Below, one piece after another: positions 29,701 through 37,019 of a DNA stretch of 56,398 bases. How positions within the stretch are numbered: position 1 is the stretch's first letter; each line of letters starts with the position of its first letter. The stretch is from Gammaproteobacteria bacterium (GTDB taxonomy: Bacteria; Pseudomonadota; Gammaproteobacteria; UBA6429; Thiohalophilaceae), in NCBI GenBank assembly GCA_026197095.1, contig JAPHTF010000047.1, positions 1-56,398 of the forward strand, in the 5' to 3' direction. The position numbers and the translations under genes were made by a program. Under the pieces are notes generated by a model, which saw only the letters and a program-made list of their open reading frames with translations, searched no databases and was not told the DNA's origin.

Positions 29701-32700
29701 TGGCCACCAAAATATAGGACGATTTGCTCCTAATGCAAGATCGACCGTAGGAGGACCCGTACCGAGTACATTGCCATCAAAAGTGAGATTACTCACTGCA
29801 TCAAGATCATCGAATACTTTTAAGTTATATGCATTTGCAGTACCAATGTTCTCTGCTCTTACCGTTACGGTAATCACATCACCCGCATCATTACTCACGG
29901 TTTCATATGTTTTAGTTAAAACAATATTAGGTTCTTTAACATCTACACTGACCTGATTAAATGGAAGTGTAATCGGAGTGCCTGCTTCATTTTCATATCG
30001 TAAATATGTATCTACAGTTGCCAGTGTAGAGCCGTTACTAATCGTAACGCCGTCGTCAACTCCTGTAACATTATCAACACGAGTAATAAATTTAACAATA
30101 AATTCAAAGTAATTATTAGCTAAATCTGCTGTGACTTCCTGGGGACCAAAATACCAACTTACTTCATTTCCATTACAGACTGGCACCCATGGACCACCAC
30201 CGGGAAAGAATCCTGCACCACTATAGGCTGCATCAGTCGTTAAATTAATTGTAGGTGCTTCACTACAGCTTATACCTGCTGGCAATGTATCGTGTATTTC
30301 AAAGGCATCTAAACTTGCAGCAGGAATCCAGGCTTTTAATTCATATTCAATTTCTTCACCAATCGAGACTTCGTCAGGAGAGGTAAGCCCAATATTTTTA
30401 TTTGATAACCGTGTTACAGTTTTATCAAACGTTTGCAGCGCTTTCATTTGAATCGTTGCTGAATCTGAGGCGTCGTTATAAAAACGCGCGCCACCAGCTT
30501 CACTGGTATTACTTTCAGCAAGTGGTGCAGGTTCAGTTTGATTGCCCGATCGGCCTTCTAAACTGTCGTACGTGACTGATACAGTATTTGTTAATTGTTG
30601 TAATGGTGCGACATCATCATCCGGATTAACTCGGTAATAAAGATCAACCGTTGCACCCGGATTAATTTTTTCCAGTGCAGTACTATGTGTATGAGAAAAT
30701 GTTAATACCGCCGGATCATTAACCGGGTTTGCAGGCGGATCATAAACTAAATTATCGCTGATAGATCCTTCACTTCCAGCACCTGCTTCATCTGATCCGT
30801 CCCCGTCATTATCTAATCCATCATTCTCAAAAGGAATAACTAGCATAAGATCACTAGAATCAAGTGTATCCGTGACTTCTATATTATAAGCTGGCGCGCG
30901 TGCAACACTCCCACTTGCCGCTTCATTTTCAACTCGAATACGATAAACATATAAGTCCTGGGTATCACCACCATTAGCAGCAGGTAAACTTGAAGAGAAT
31001 GGTGTACATGCTGCGCCAGCACCTGTTCCGCTTAATGTTTCATTACACGCTGTTTTTGTTACGGTAATTCTTGGTTCAGTTATGGTTAAATCGACCTGGC
31101 GCACCGCAACATTTGGATAACCAATAGTACTGGGTCCTAAGTTAAAAATTTCATCTAAACCAGTAGACGCATTATTAAACACAGCCTCAAAGTTAGAAAC
31201 AAGAATATTCGTACTCGTCGCGGCATGAACATTCGGTGTTGATCGGGTGTCGATGGGATCATTAAGTATGCGTGTGGTGGCATCCATACGGAACCATTGA
31301 TCTTTTATGGTGATTCGTTCCCCAGGAACAGCCTGGTTAAACTGCCAGCTAAAGGTTCCTACATCCAGCGGTGCTGGTGGTGGCAATAACGTAATACTTT
31401 GTATAGTGGCATCACTCGCCGGTGCAGGTACTGCGGTTGATATATAGCCCTGACCGTTTGGTAATTGATCATCAACCTGAATTCGTTGTACCGCTATGTA
31501 GGTGTAACCTGGTGTTTGAAAACCAAACCAGCCCCCGGTTTCAATGTGAACGGTACATTCTTCACCAATTTCAACAAAGGCTTCCTGCCCCGCAAGAGGA
31601 GGATTATTTTCTGAACAGTTGCCCACCTGATTCTTAGTCAGGTTAAAACCTATGACCTTCGCTCTCACTGAATCCAGGGTATAATTATTCGCACGATTAT
31701 TTATGATCGTTGTATTAACTGCCGGAAAAGTTAATAAAGCACCACTACCCGTTAAAGTATTATCACTTAAACGAACTTCACCAATTACATCAGCACGAAA
31801 AGTTAAGTCATCTTCAGCGAGTCTTCCTGCATCAGTCGTTTTAATAACTTCAAAATCAAGATCAATTGAACCACCATTTGGTGTAATAGTTCCAAGGTTT
31901 GCATCAGTACATTCATAAATTTGTGCCGACGCAGGTATATCAACCGGATCTTCCCAAACTTCTAATATTGCAGGTGCTGGAGGAACAGCTAAACGAGTAC
32001 AACTTCCCGGTGCGGTTACAACTTCCATTGTTGAACCAAAACTTACATAAGTGGTGTAGTCATCAGCATAATGACCACCATTATTTGTTAATGTGACTGT
32101 TAAGGGTAACCGTTGAGTGGGATCATTGGTCAGAATAAATACTGCACCTCCCGGAATAGAAACATCAATGTCTTCAGGAAAAGAATCAAAGTTATCGTTA
32201 TAGGTAGCTGATTGTTGTGTTCCGTTACAAAAATTATTAAACGTAATGTCCAGTTGATTCGCAAGTTGATCACCACCGGTGTTATGCATGTTTACAGGAT
32301 CGGTTGTATCGCCTGTTACTTCAGGCGTCACGTCCATATTGGCATTATTATCAAAATGATCTGTTGGGATCATAACGACCCGGAATTGAATAGTGACAAC
32401 ATCACCATGTCTAATCATATTTTCCTGATCAGGGTAACTCGGATGTGCAGCCGCGCTTGTTAGTGTAAAAACAGGCGTTCTAAAAGTAAGCGGGTCGGCG
32501 GGAGTTGGAGTAACAGCCATCGTATCTACCCTGCCTGGATATGCACCAAATGTTGAAGTGATATTAAAGGTTGGTGTAAAAGATGAATCAACTACGTACT
32601 CGATGGGAAGAGTATTTGTTAACTCCAGGTTTTTAACCGTACCACCAGTGTTATTTGTAACAGTTAATGTCATTAATCCGCGACTACCAACAGGTTGAGA

Positions 32701-33921
32701 AGTATTCAAACCAGTAAGTGCACGTGTGATTTGTAATCCATTGTTATTCACTAACGAACTTAACGTTGTCGTTGAGCTACCACCAGTTGCACCCGTTGAG
32801 GTTTGCGTAATTCCTCCATCAGGAGAGTCAACCTCACAACCCCATTCAACATTATTTGCTGTATTGGTTCGATTAGGTGTACATGAGTTAAGTATTTTGC
32901 CGACTAAATAAATATAGGTACTGCCACCTGCGGGAACATCAACATAAGCACCAGGTTCATCATTGGCTGGATTCCCAAAAGGATCATCCACTCTAAAATC
33001 TGGAATTGAATTTCCTATAGGGTTGATAGCTGAACCCGCATGTTTACAATCACCGCCATTCGTATCAAGCAACCCAGCTGGTGCCACACCGTTATTGGTA
33101 TTGTTCGCAATGGTGTCGGCATCCCCCGCGGTGGGACAAGCATAGTTAATCTGGAAGTTACCATTTTGCATTAAATCATCAAACTTAAGATCCTGTAATG
33201 CAGCTAAACCACTATTAGAGACCTGTATGCGCCAAATTACATCATCGTCAATGTTTCCGTATACCGTGGTTCTCCATGAAGTTTGGTTAGCATCAACATT
33301 ACGACCTCGTTTTCTAATTGTTGGTGTTGGTTCATGAATCGCAAGTGGAAATTTATTTGTTGAAACAGAGCCCGCTGTATTTGTGCTTGCAGGACAAAAA
33401 TTGAAATCAGCAAAAGCTTGAATATCTCTATCAATATTAACCAGGTTTTCTTCGGTGCCTGCACGGCTTCTTACATTAAAAACAATTTCAACAGTATTGT
33501 AATTAAAATGGTTACTTCTACCATCAATTTGCATAAGCGCAGGAATTTGTGCTGAAGTCCAGGTTAATATTCTACCGCCACCTGAAATAACAGGGTTCTG
33601 AGTTGGATCACCATTTGTTGAGTCAGGAACATATTCAAGTTCATTTGAATCAAAGACATGCTGAACTGAAAAATTAGCCATATCCTCATGTGTAGGATTT
33701 GTAACAACAATTCGAACTTGCCCAACACCGCAAAGCTCACAAAATGTGTTTGTAGTACCACTGGTATTATATGAAATGATGCCGGAGATATTATCAGGAT
33801 TACTGCTGCAGTTTATTGTATGTGCGTATAACGTTTCGATCGGCAACGAGAGGCCCACAACGACGAAAATCGTTTTTAATACGCGTGACGCGAACGTTCT
33901 GATGTCAGTCATCGAGCACAT
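20728..33921 (-). CDS. Giant DUF11-repeat surface protein (4397 aa)
   Basis: A 13.2-kb uninterrupted frame. A signal peptide (TIFVVVGLSLPIETLYAH) precedes an N-terminal beta domain and, by eye, about 20 DUF11-type modules, each starting with a pattern like L-T-x-x-K-T and later GDxxxYxxxxxNxG...D.LP.G. Near the C-terminus are SdrD/CnaB-like folds at about 3775-3845 (VNGKVWHDKNYDNIYDAGE), 3895-3950, and 4199 onward (DVIGKVFDDENLDGYQDKNE, a calcium-loop-like DxNxDGxxD). A degenerate OmpA-like segment spans about 4304-4397. DUF11 proteins are commonly surface-exposed or adhesive. No sortase motif or type I export signal is seen; retention through the following OmpA/barrel protein is inferred. 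It follows the AgmX-like gene by 61 bp, with no strong ribosome site before its ATG. Confidence 0.88.
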   Translation of the reverse strand: MCSMTDIRTFASRVLKTIFVVVGLSLPIETLYAHTINCSSNPDNISGIISYNTSGTTNTFCELCGVGQVRIVVTNPTHEDMANFSVQHVFDSNELEYVPDSTNGDPTQNPVISGGGRILTWTSAQIPALMQIDGRSNHFNYNTVEIVFNVRSRAGTEENLVNIDRDIQAFADFNFCPASTNTAGSVSTNKFPLAIHEPTPTIRKRGRNVDANQTSWRTTVYGNIDDDVIWRIQVSNSGLAALQDLKFDDLMQNGNFQINYACPTAGDADTIANNTNNGVAPAGLLDTNGGDCKHAGSAINPIGNSIPDFRVDDPFGNPANDEPGAYVDVPAGGSTYIYLVGKILNSCTPNRTNTANNVEWGCEVDSPDGGITQTSTGATGGSSTTTLSSLVNNNGLQITRALTGLNTSQPVGSRGLMTLTVTNNTGGTVKNLELTNTLPIEYVVDSSFTPTFNITSTFGAYPGRVDTMAVTPTPADPLTFRTPVFTLTSAAAHPSYPDQENMIRHGDVVTIQFRVVMIPTDHFDNNANMDVTPEVTGDTTDPVNMHNTGGDQLANQLDITFNNFCNGTQQSATYNDNFDSFPEDIDVSIPGGAVFILTNDPTQRLPLTVTLTNNGGHYADDYTTYVSFGSTMEVVTAPGSCTRLAVPPAPAILEVWEDPVDIPASAQIYECTDANLGTITPNGGSIDLDFEVIKTTDAGRLAEDDLTFRADVIGEVRLSDNTLTGSGALLTFPAVNTTIINNRANNYTLDSVRAKVIGFNLTKNQVGNCSENNPPLAGQEAFVEIGEECTVHIETGGWFGFQTPGYTYIAVQRIQVDDQLPNGQGYISTAVPAPASDATIQSITLLPPPAPLDVGTFSWQFNQAVPGERITIKDQWFRMDATTRILNDPIDTRSTPNVHAATSTNILVSNFEAVFNNASTGLDEIFNLGPSTIGYPNVAVRQVDLTITEPRITVTKTACNETLSGTGAGAACTPFSSSLPAANGGDTQDLYVYRIRVENEAASGSVARAPAYNIEVTDTLDSSDLMLVIPFENDGLDNDGDGSDEAGAGSEGSISDNLVYDPPANPVNDPAVLTFSHTHSTALEKINPGATVDLYYRVNPDDDVAPLQQLTNTVSVTYDSLEGRSGNQTEPAPLAESNTSEAGGARFYNDASDSATIQMKALQTFDKTVTRLSNKNIGLTSPDEVSIGEEIEYELKAWIPAASLDAFEIHDTLPAGISCSEAPTINLTTDAAYSGAGFFPGGGPWVPVCNGNEVSWYFGPQEVTADLANNYFEFIVKFITRVDNVTGVDDGVTISNGSTLATVDTYLRYENEAGTPITLPFNQVSVDVKEPNIVLTKTYETVSNDAGDVITVTVRAENIGTANAYNLKVFDDLDAVSNLTFDGNVLGTGPPTVDLALGANRPIFWWPGGITIIPGPANAKTFTFDISVDTGAQPHEILNNTIQAAWQSLPGQSTALNSTGLIGANGSTTGMRNGTIPNTPADTINDYQTTASALSTVPALTMTKTDLDNTQPVEVGVHKNYQIVINLPEGTTNNLVVNDQLDFSALPTGLSYILENNATYDVTYTFNGIATINGLAADEANFTAFPADGATGTAVWNIGTVVTTTEDDTAVAPAPSINPSITINYFARINNDVNTNTGSTLQNQVTTNYQNGETPATTEALVDTTPVLTVTESVLTVSKTATLISAAPITGGDIIQYVITIPNSGNATAYDLNIVDTLPANLGLDLTFTPTATINGIDVVGFVTAPMGSPNGPLIWGRGNGDNSLDIPAVVANPLILTYRVIVEAGALSNTDYTNSVQVDWTSLDNSIANSATYERYGDGCPTPATFNDYCTGPATSTITVVDTNTLVKTVTADTYATPSLLDGIVRVGDTVTYQLSLNLQEGTTRSVNVQDVLPAGLEFVEIVSINGDTIADYSPPGGSNFSYSTILPAALPTAGQTTFNFVIGDVVNTPDGNDTNDSLVIVYRARVIENTLPLSPQNPSTILTNTATLQYIDGDTPPNTITRSDTASITVYQPVMTVPTKTESTGRTSPASVLVSDTMQFRLESCNTSGLSPAYNVQITDDLDSELNQTTIANLVVTINGVAATAGVDYTYTAPLARGGFMQFDLTTAVDPAQCVRIDYDIGIYNDFPVNTTWDNTVTVNEYWSLPAKAGQQYAALGPTTFSMTNNDPFVPPAKVMLSPVSDEATVGETVVYQITLPASNGARHDVVVSDDLHSSLEFVSATEVSGNGFTLVDTTTLPGTVRLGITYIPALQNAVIQVTARVANNVNANAGVSFANTTTYDYAYISGGATVNGGVITTADTLKIVEPVLALAKTVSNTTSPGNPPNAGDVLRYSLTFTASGGVANDNFEDAFDVGIIDTLSLGLAYQTTTSTVDGAGNTITDPTVVGDGVNTGQSLTWNLADATADIDVVEGTTVTVTYDVVVLNTVLANQVLTNSAVIQWTSLDGVNVLERTGTAAPALNDYFTGPATTTLTTPDTTVLAKTRVTDTYGAGDTDVRIGDIVEYQLSVTLQEGLTNNVVLTDSLPQGLAFESVVHINTDTSSPYSAIAPFVHNDITAVTAGNPLTGASTVTFTLGNVTNTADNNAANDNFIIRYRARVLDNVFTQVNSTTLTNTATLTYDTASGGATTNSAISLTLLQPTLTVTKTALAANGVTVADPTNTILEPDELVTYTVNVTNTGTTPAYDVVVDDVIPVGMRNGTATITMVSTTLQPAGTVLTNLAPTYNSATGLATWDFDSGVADAYNIPVGQSLRIVYTVQADSNIGANLTLSNQALARLYYSFDDDDVPVIGSVTGVREIYGPSNTAVTTLTTGSPGVLLKENPAITNVTIGETFTYKITVPAIAVSTYLHDVRITDNLGDSLADLTFVSAAVIGGPYSGTLTNTGTATNLVIEDVTNGIDIPPNQRVEIGITVRLMDTNPPNIAGLNFINTARYTYNQVANDATTQQNGDPGATANMTIVEPDTLTMTKTGPASINIGTPETFTLNIQNTGTSTAWDLTVTDVLPDFSPAAGGMCATTPTNIVAQMYLADGVTTVGGVLVQGTDYVVNYSGCTLTLTMQSSDAAIIASSTLNNRLIITYDAELDSDTPHGSSLTNYAWATQWFSQDTAGAGATGETRTYTRDLSVSPNQGTVGTLDHEDAYTVTSDIPTLTVEKSVYNVTTSATGANASPGNLLRYTINITNTSAVELFGFRFTDDLDALNATARFIAGTLNLTTVPVGADITNTDVNGGTKGTGLVDIGSLSLGAAGSGNETIIIEFEVQLTASIPDATIVYNQGHMLTNGLDFPTDDPALAVIANDPTETLINSAPNFVVEKISTDLTGDPNILLSGDTLRYTITVKNTGTEDAINTYLRDQLPANTTYVAGSTTLNGNAVAEPTPGTLPLQLGILINAAENATPGAMRADATASVANVATIIFDVTINTNVVNGTIISNQAYVSAEGIASGAMADTPSDDPGTPGIPNDPTRDVVGNQPLVDALKTVSLYVDNNSDGFLDPGDIIRYTITLSNIGATPATGVRFVDAVPANTTYITDSVTLNTLPVGQPDAGTSPLIAGIPVSSSDLTPPLPTAGNGILSAGANAVITFDVQVDAAVAGGTIISNQGNVYSNELPVEPTDADGIDSNGDQPTVIVVGNGQLLTITKSVAVVGGGPVVAGGQLEYRVLVRNVSAVDATNVTITDNLDLPVAGQLTYVVGSGLLNGLPAGVDVSGLPVISADYDAPYGNLPAGQTAELVFRVDVNNTLPIGTTITNTANVYWNAATQTDSATISVDVGGTPGVANVNGKVWHDKNYDNIYDAGEVVLSNWYVDIYRNTTLLGTVTTDTDGNYSINGLIPNYIGTDRYDIRFRSPGSNSTTAKLGMAYSDPALTYINALHRIYDIVLNPGANVQNLNLPIDPNGVVYNSVTRAAIPGATISLLNAGTGLELSSGCFDDVNQQSQVTTANGYYKFDLNFSQGDCGAGGSYLIRITPPATDYNLLPSTVITPQTDATTAAFNVPNCPGTADDDVAAPVDFCEVQPSELAPTLAVAPASAGTSYYLHLILDNVDIPGDSQIFNNHLPIDPILTNAVAITKTSAFVNVTRGKLVPYTITFTNSLPVDLNNSNIVDNFPAGFKYIEGSARYNNGSTEVALEPTRSGLELTWSNINLPVGQTQTIKLLLIVGAAVNEGPYINKAYVFDTLTNTRASGIANATVRVTADPDFDCSDVIGKVFDDENLDGYQDKNEKGLAGVKLVTVRGITSTSDKHGRFHVTCAVVPNEDRGTNFILKLDERSLPTGYRMTTENPRVQRATRGKMLKFNFGSALHRVVSMDIADGVFVPGSTQMNSQWKPRLDLLIKQLKDKPSILRLSYLADVDDEDLVEDRLEKVKQDLINKWLEDEKYKLTIETEIFWRRGSPPDKGGID
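25035..28910 (-). repeat. Two-copy higher-order repeat of four DUF11 modules
   Basis: Within the giant protein, four distinguishable module types occur in the order X-Y-Z-W twice, each copy about 640 residues (boundaries about 28910, 26995 and 25035). X modules end NDYCTGPATSTIT and NDYFTGPATTTLT. Y modules carry LSLNLQEGTT and LSVTLQEGLT. W modules carry ATVGETVVYQITLP and VTIGETFTYKITVP and end near IVEP. The copies have diverged, so the duplication is old. Confidence 0.65.
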
Positions 33922-33982
33922 AGCTTGTAAAACCTATAGATCTTTAACTAATGCTACATTTAGAGTGAACATAATCATCACC

Positions 33983-35305
33983 CTATGTCGCCGGTAAAAA
34001 ATCTATTGGATAAAGAATTGTTATAGTCGGAACATCCTTTTTAGCTCCAAAATTAAAACGAGTTACTCGTTCAACAATTTTCTTTGATAATAAAGCCGAA
34101 TCTAAATCACTCGATTCAACTTTTGCTTTCGAAACCTTGCCGTCAGGTAAAATCGTAATGCGCAAAACCATTTTTCCCTGCAGAGTGGGATTTTTACGAA
34201 GCTCCCGGTTATATATTCTATAAAGCGCGGCTTTGTAGCGATCAAAGACAATTTGAATTTCTTCATCTGTTCGTGATGGTCCAGGACCAGAACTGAGTGG
34301 CCTGTCCCCAGCTGCAGCTGTTCCAATTTCACTGGTTACACGTGAGAATTTAACTGAGCCTATCTTGCCACCTGCAATACCAACATCACGACTTAAGGCA
34401 GATGAATTAATACCACCACTGCCACTTTGAGCCTGGGCTAATACTAATGACCTTGATGTCGACTTCGCCTGTGTACCTTGATCAGATAATTTGGCATTCG
34501 CACCAAGTTTTGCGTCATTTACATCATCCATCAAGTCGGCAAAATTATTTTTAAATGCGAGTAAACCGGTCTTTGCTGCTTTTTCACGTGCCTTAACTTT
34601 TTCTTCCACACTGGGTTTTTTCTTCTCTGCAAGCTGAGTTTGTTTCTTCGGTTTTGGTTCTGGCTGTTTTTTCTTAATAAATTTAGCTATACGCTCAGGG
34701 ACTTCAACAACCTCTTCCTTGTCGGGTATAGGAAGCTCGATATAGGGAATAACTAATGCAAATAAAATACTGTATAGGAATGCTAATAATAAATATTTTT
34801 TAAAACGCTTTTCATCTTCACCCTTGTTACTCCAGGGCATGACCATTTCACGATAAGAATCAGGTGTGTATTCCCTGTTAACGATATAATCATTTTTACT
34901 TTCAGCTTCTTCGAGTTTAGTAAGCTCAAGATCTTCTTTTAAATAACCAATCTCATAAGCAGAATCCTCAACCTTCTTTTCTAACTCAATCTTTCTGCCA
35001 TCGATAATGGCTATTTGATCATTAAATTTTTTCGCCTTACCACGTAATCCATGCAGATGTTCTATTAAATCATTTTCATTTGTGTACTTGTCTTCCCAGA
35101 AAAGTTTACCTCCACCTAACGCATGCAATTCCTCAAGTTTTTCACTAACCTCGGATAAATGGGCATAAATCGAAATTTGAGATGCCATACTCTCAAGATC
35201 AGCCTCAACCAGTGCAAGTTCTTTAACTAATTTTTCACGACGACGCTCAGCTTCAACGATTTCTATCGCGATTTTTTCTTGTTCAGATGAAACAACAGAG
35301 TTCAA
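33983..35305 (-). CDS. AgmX/TonB-like envelope-spanning energy transducer
   Basis: 440 residues in the arrangement expected of a TonB/AgmX (Glt) transducer. A cytoplasmic coiled coil (about 8-135, rich in Glu/Lys) is followed by one membrane helix (170-188, YLLLAFLYSILFALVIPYI), a periplasmic Pro/Lys linker (200-240, KKKQPEPKPKKQTQ), a flexible region, and a C-terminal AgmX/PglI-type domain (345-440) with LQGKMVLRITILPDGKVSKA. The start is TTG at 35303-35305, chosen because AGGGG lies 7 nt upstream and no ATG fits. It follows the second ExbD gene by 10 bp. TonB lacks such a long cytoplasmic coiled coil, whereas Glt-type proteins carry cytoplasmic domains, so a regulated motor link is the better reading. 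Confidence 0.85.
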   Translation of the reverse strand: MNSVVSSEQEKIAIEIVEAERRREKLVKELALVEADLESMASQISIYAHLSEVSEKLEELHALGGGKLFWEDKYTNENDLIEHLHGLRGKAKKFNDQIAIIDGRKIELEKKVEDSAYEIGYLKEDLELTKLEEAESKNDYIVNREYTPDSYREMVMPWSNKGEDEKRFKKYLLLAFLYSILFALVIPYIELPIPDKEEVVEVPERIAKFIKKKQPEPKPKKQTQLAEKKKPSVEEKVKAREKAAKTGLLAFKNNFADLMDDVNDAKLGANAKLSDQGTQAKSTSRSLVLAQAQSGSGGINSSALSRDVGIAGGKIGSVKFSRVTSEIGTAAAGDRPLSSGPGPSRTDEEIQIVFDRYKAALYRIYNRELRKNPTLQGKMVLRITILPDGKVSKAKVESSDLDSALLSKKIVERVTRFNFGAKKDVPTITILYPIDFLPAT

Positions 35306-35315
35306 TGTTAAACCC

Positions 35316-35810
35316 CTAACCCTGTGAAGCTTTTTGAATTACAGCTAATGATATTTTTCCATACCCGGCACTGGTGCATGTTGACATAATCCGTTTTAAC
35401 AATTTAAAGGGAATTTTCTTGTCAGCAAGCAATGTCACTTCCTTCCCTTCAATAGCCGCTTTTGTACTTGTACCAATAACGTTTTTCTTTTGCTCCAGTA
35501 ATTTTTCTCTTAAAAAAGAAATTGTTTCATCTTTTGATGTAAGCGCATCACTTGTTTTCATTATTGGTTCACCCTGTAACAAGATGACTTCAGGTGACAC
35601 AAAAATCACAATCGTTTCACGTGGCTTTGATTCAACAACAGAGTCTGGCAGAGCTATTTCTTTTGGGTTAGATAAAACTTCATTCGAAGCTGAATTCGTT
35701 AACAGGAAGAATACTAAAATAGTAAACACGTCCATAAGAGAAACCAGGCTTAAGCCTGCTACTCTCTTTTTACTGCGAGACATACGTTTTATACGACGTG
35801 AACTTTTCAT
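35316..35810 (-). CDS. ExbD/TolR-family proton-channel subunit (Asp-containing copy)
   Basis: 164 residues: a short basic cytoplasmic start, one membrane helix (about 20-38, LSLVSLMDVFTILVFFLL) and a periplasmic domain. D27 aligns with ExbD D25 and TolR D23, the protonatable residue that drives rotation and conformational change with the TolQ/ExbB ring. The ATG overlaps the stop of the preceding ExbD-like gene by 4 bp (ATGA), so the two are translationally coupled and probably assemble together. In the Myxococcus Agl motor two TolR-like proteins (AglQ, AglS) pair with one TolQ-like protein (AglR), the same gene content as here. Confidence 0.9.
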   Translation of the reverse strand: MKSSRRIKRMSRSKKRVAGLSLVSLMDVFTILVFFLLTNSASNEVLSNPKEIALPDSVVESKPRETIVIFVSPEVILLQGEPIMKTSDALTSKDETISFLREKLLEQKKNVIGTSTKAAIEGKEVTLLADKKIPFKLLKRIMSTCTSAGYGKISLAVIQKASQG

Positions 35811-36328
35811 GGTGCATCACCAACAGAAATATTCGTAAATAAAATAATTTTCTCAGGCGGCTTATTTGAGACTGGCGCTGGCGTTTCTGTTAAATCCTCT
35901 TCTTCTGGTTTTTTTTCGGCACTACGTACTGCATCCATAACCTTGACTAAAAATTCATACTCAAGTTCTGACTCCATTAAAACCACAGCATCTGTTTTAT
36001 CCGGATAATTTTTTTTAATTTTTTGTAAGTAGGTTGATAGCTGTGGAATATCATATTTATCCTCAACTTTAGGCATGTTCGCAACAACACCTTTGCCATT
36101 ACTAATCTCAATACCTTTTTTACGCACAATGACTTCAAGCACCAACTTTGGCTTGTCAACCTGTCCTGCTCCCCCCACGGGTACATCTAACTCCAGAATT
36201 GTAATGCGTGAAAATACCGCAGAAATTAAAAGAAAAGGAATCAACACAACCATTAAGTTTAAAAAAGTCGTGATATCTAATTCAGGAACTTCCTTATCCT
36301 TGCGTCTGTAATGATGTCTTCTAGCCAT
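35807..36328 (-). CDS. ExbD/TolR-family subunit lacking the canonical membrane Asp
   Basis: 173 residues with one membrane helix (about 18-42, ITTFLNLMVVLIPFLLISAVF) and a periplasmic domain with a Pro/Glu-rich stretch (about 145-160, [20 protein letters not shown]). Aligned with E. coli ExbD (VTPFIDVMLVLLIIF), the proton-carrying Asp is Asn (N24); D18 at the membrane edge is the only nearby acid. It lies 8 bp after the TolQ/ExbB gene and overlaps the next ExbD by 4 bp. Probably a structural or stator partner in a heteromeric motor in which the other copy carries protons. Confidence 0.88.
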   Translation of the reverse strand: MARRHHYRRKDKEVPELDITTFLNLMVVLIPFLLISAVFSRITILELDVPVGGAGQVDKPKLVLEVIVRKKGIEISNGKGVVANMPKVEDKYDIPQLSTYLQKIKKNYPDKTDAVVLMESELEYEFLVKVMDAVRSAEKKPEEEDLTETPAPVSNKPPEKIILFTNISVGDAP

Positions 36329-36336
36329 AATATGCT

Positions 36337-36981
36337 CTAGCCCTGGCGTTTAACCGATTCAGAAATAATATTGAGTGTTTTTACTGAAGCCATTTCTAAA
36401 CTATCAATAATTTCGCCGGTCTTTGAGGTTAAATATGTATGAGTAATGAGTAATGGAATTGCGGCCATTAAGCCGAATGCAGTTGTGTTCATTGCAACCG
36501 AGATACTGGCTGATAATAAATCCGCCTTCTCTGCCGGGTTAGCATTGGCGACTGCGGTAAAGGCTTCGATCAAACCCATGATGGTACCCAGTAAACCTAA
36601 CAGTGTTGATATATTGGCAAACAGGGCAACATAAGGCGTTCGTTTTTCAAGTTGAGGAATAATTTCCATCATGCTTTCTTCCATCGCGATTTCAATATCA
36701 TCACGACGACGCACAGCACCTTCTCGTGCTAAGCCCATACCTAAAAGCTGGCTAATGAATGAGTTATCTTCAGAGGTTAATTGTCTGGCCTCATCAAAAT
36801 TACCTTCAGACATAACGGGATGGAGCTTATCCCATACCTTGCGGTTTTTACCTCTTACTGAGGCAAGTACAACAGCACGCTCGATTGCGATTGCGCTACC
36901 AACTGCAAAGACAATAAGAATGGGGTACATAAATGCACCACCGGCCTGAACAAATCCAACTACTGTATAGAGAAAGTCCAT
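36337..36981 (-). CDS. MotA/TolQ/ExbB-family motor protein
   Basis: 214 residues with the three-helix topology of the family: helix 1 at about 13-35 (AGGAFMYPILIVFAVGSAIAI), a cytoplasmic loop, helix 2 at about 118-140 (YVALFANISTLLGLLGTIMGLI) and helix 3 at about 163-182 (NTTAFGLMAAIPLLITHTYL). The conserved TLLGLLGTIMGLIEAF and NTTAFGLMAAIP segments line the proton path. It is followed at 8 bp by two ExbD-type genes and then the AgmX-like transducer, giving a complete proton-driven inner-membrane engine. Among known systems this set (one TolQ, two TolR, AgmX) fits AglR/AglQ/AglS with GltG/GltJ better than Tol-Pal or TonB-ExbBD, because no TolB, Pal or receptor gene is adjacent. Confidence 0.93.
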   Translation of the reverse strand: MDFLYTVVGFVQAGGAFMYPILIVFAVGSAIAIERAVVLASVRGKNRKVWDKLHPVMSEGNFDEARQLTSEDNSFISQLLGMGLAREGAVRRRDDIEIAMEESMMEIIPQLEKRTPYVALFANISTLLGLLGTIMGLIEAFTAVANANPAEKADLLSASISVAMNTTAFGLMAAIPLLITHTYLTSKTGEIIDSLEMASVKTLNIISESVKRQG

Positions 36982-37019
36982 AATACTGTTACCTCATACC
37001 TATATTTTGATTTTCAAAA

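Noticed and set aside
20728-33921. Many plus-strand ORFs of 60-120 codons opposite the giant gene
   Set aside because: They arise from the repetitive Thr/Asn/Val-rich coding strand and have no ribosome sites or recognisable domains.
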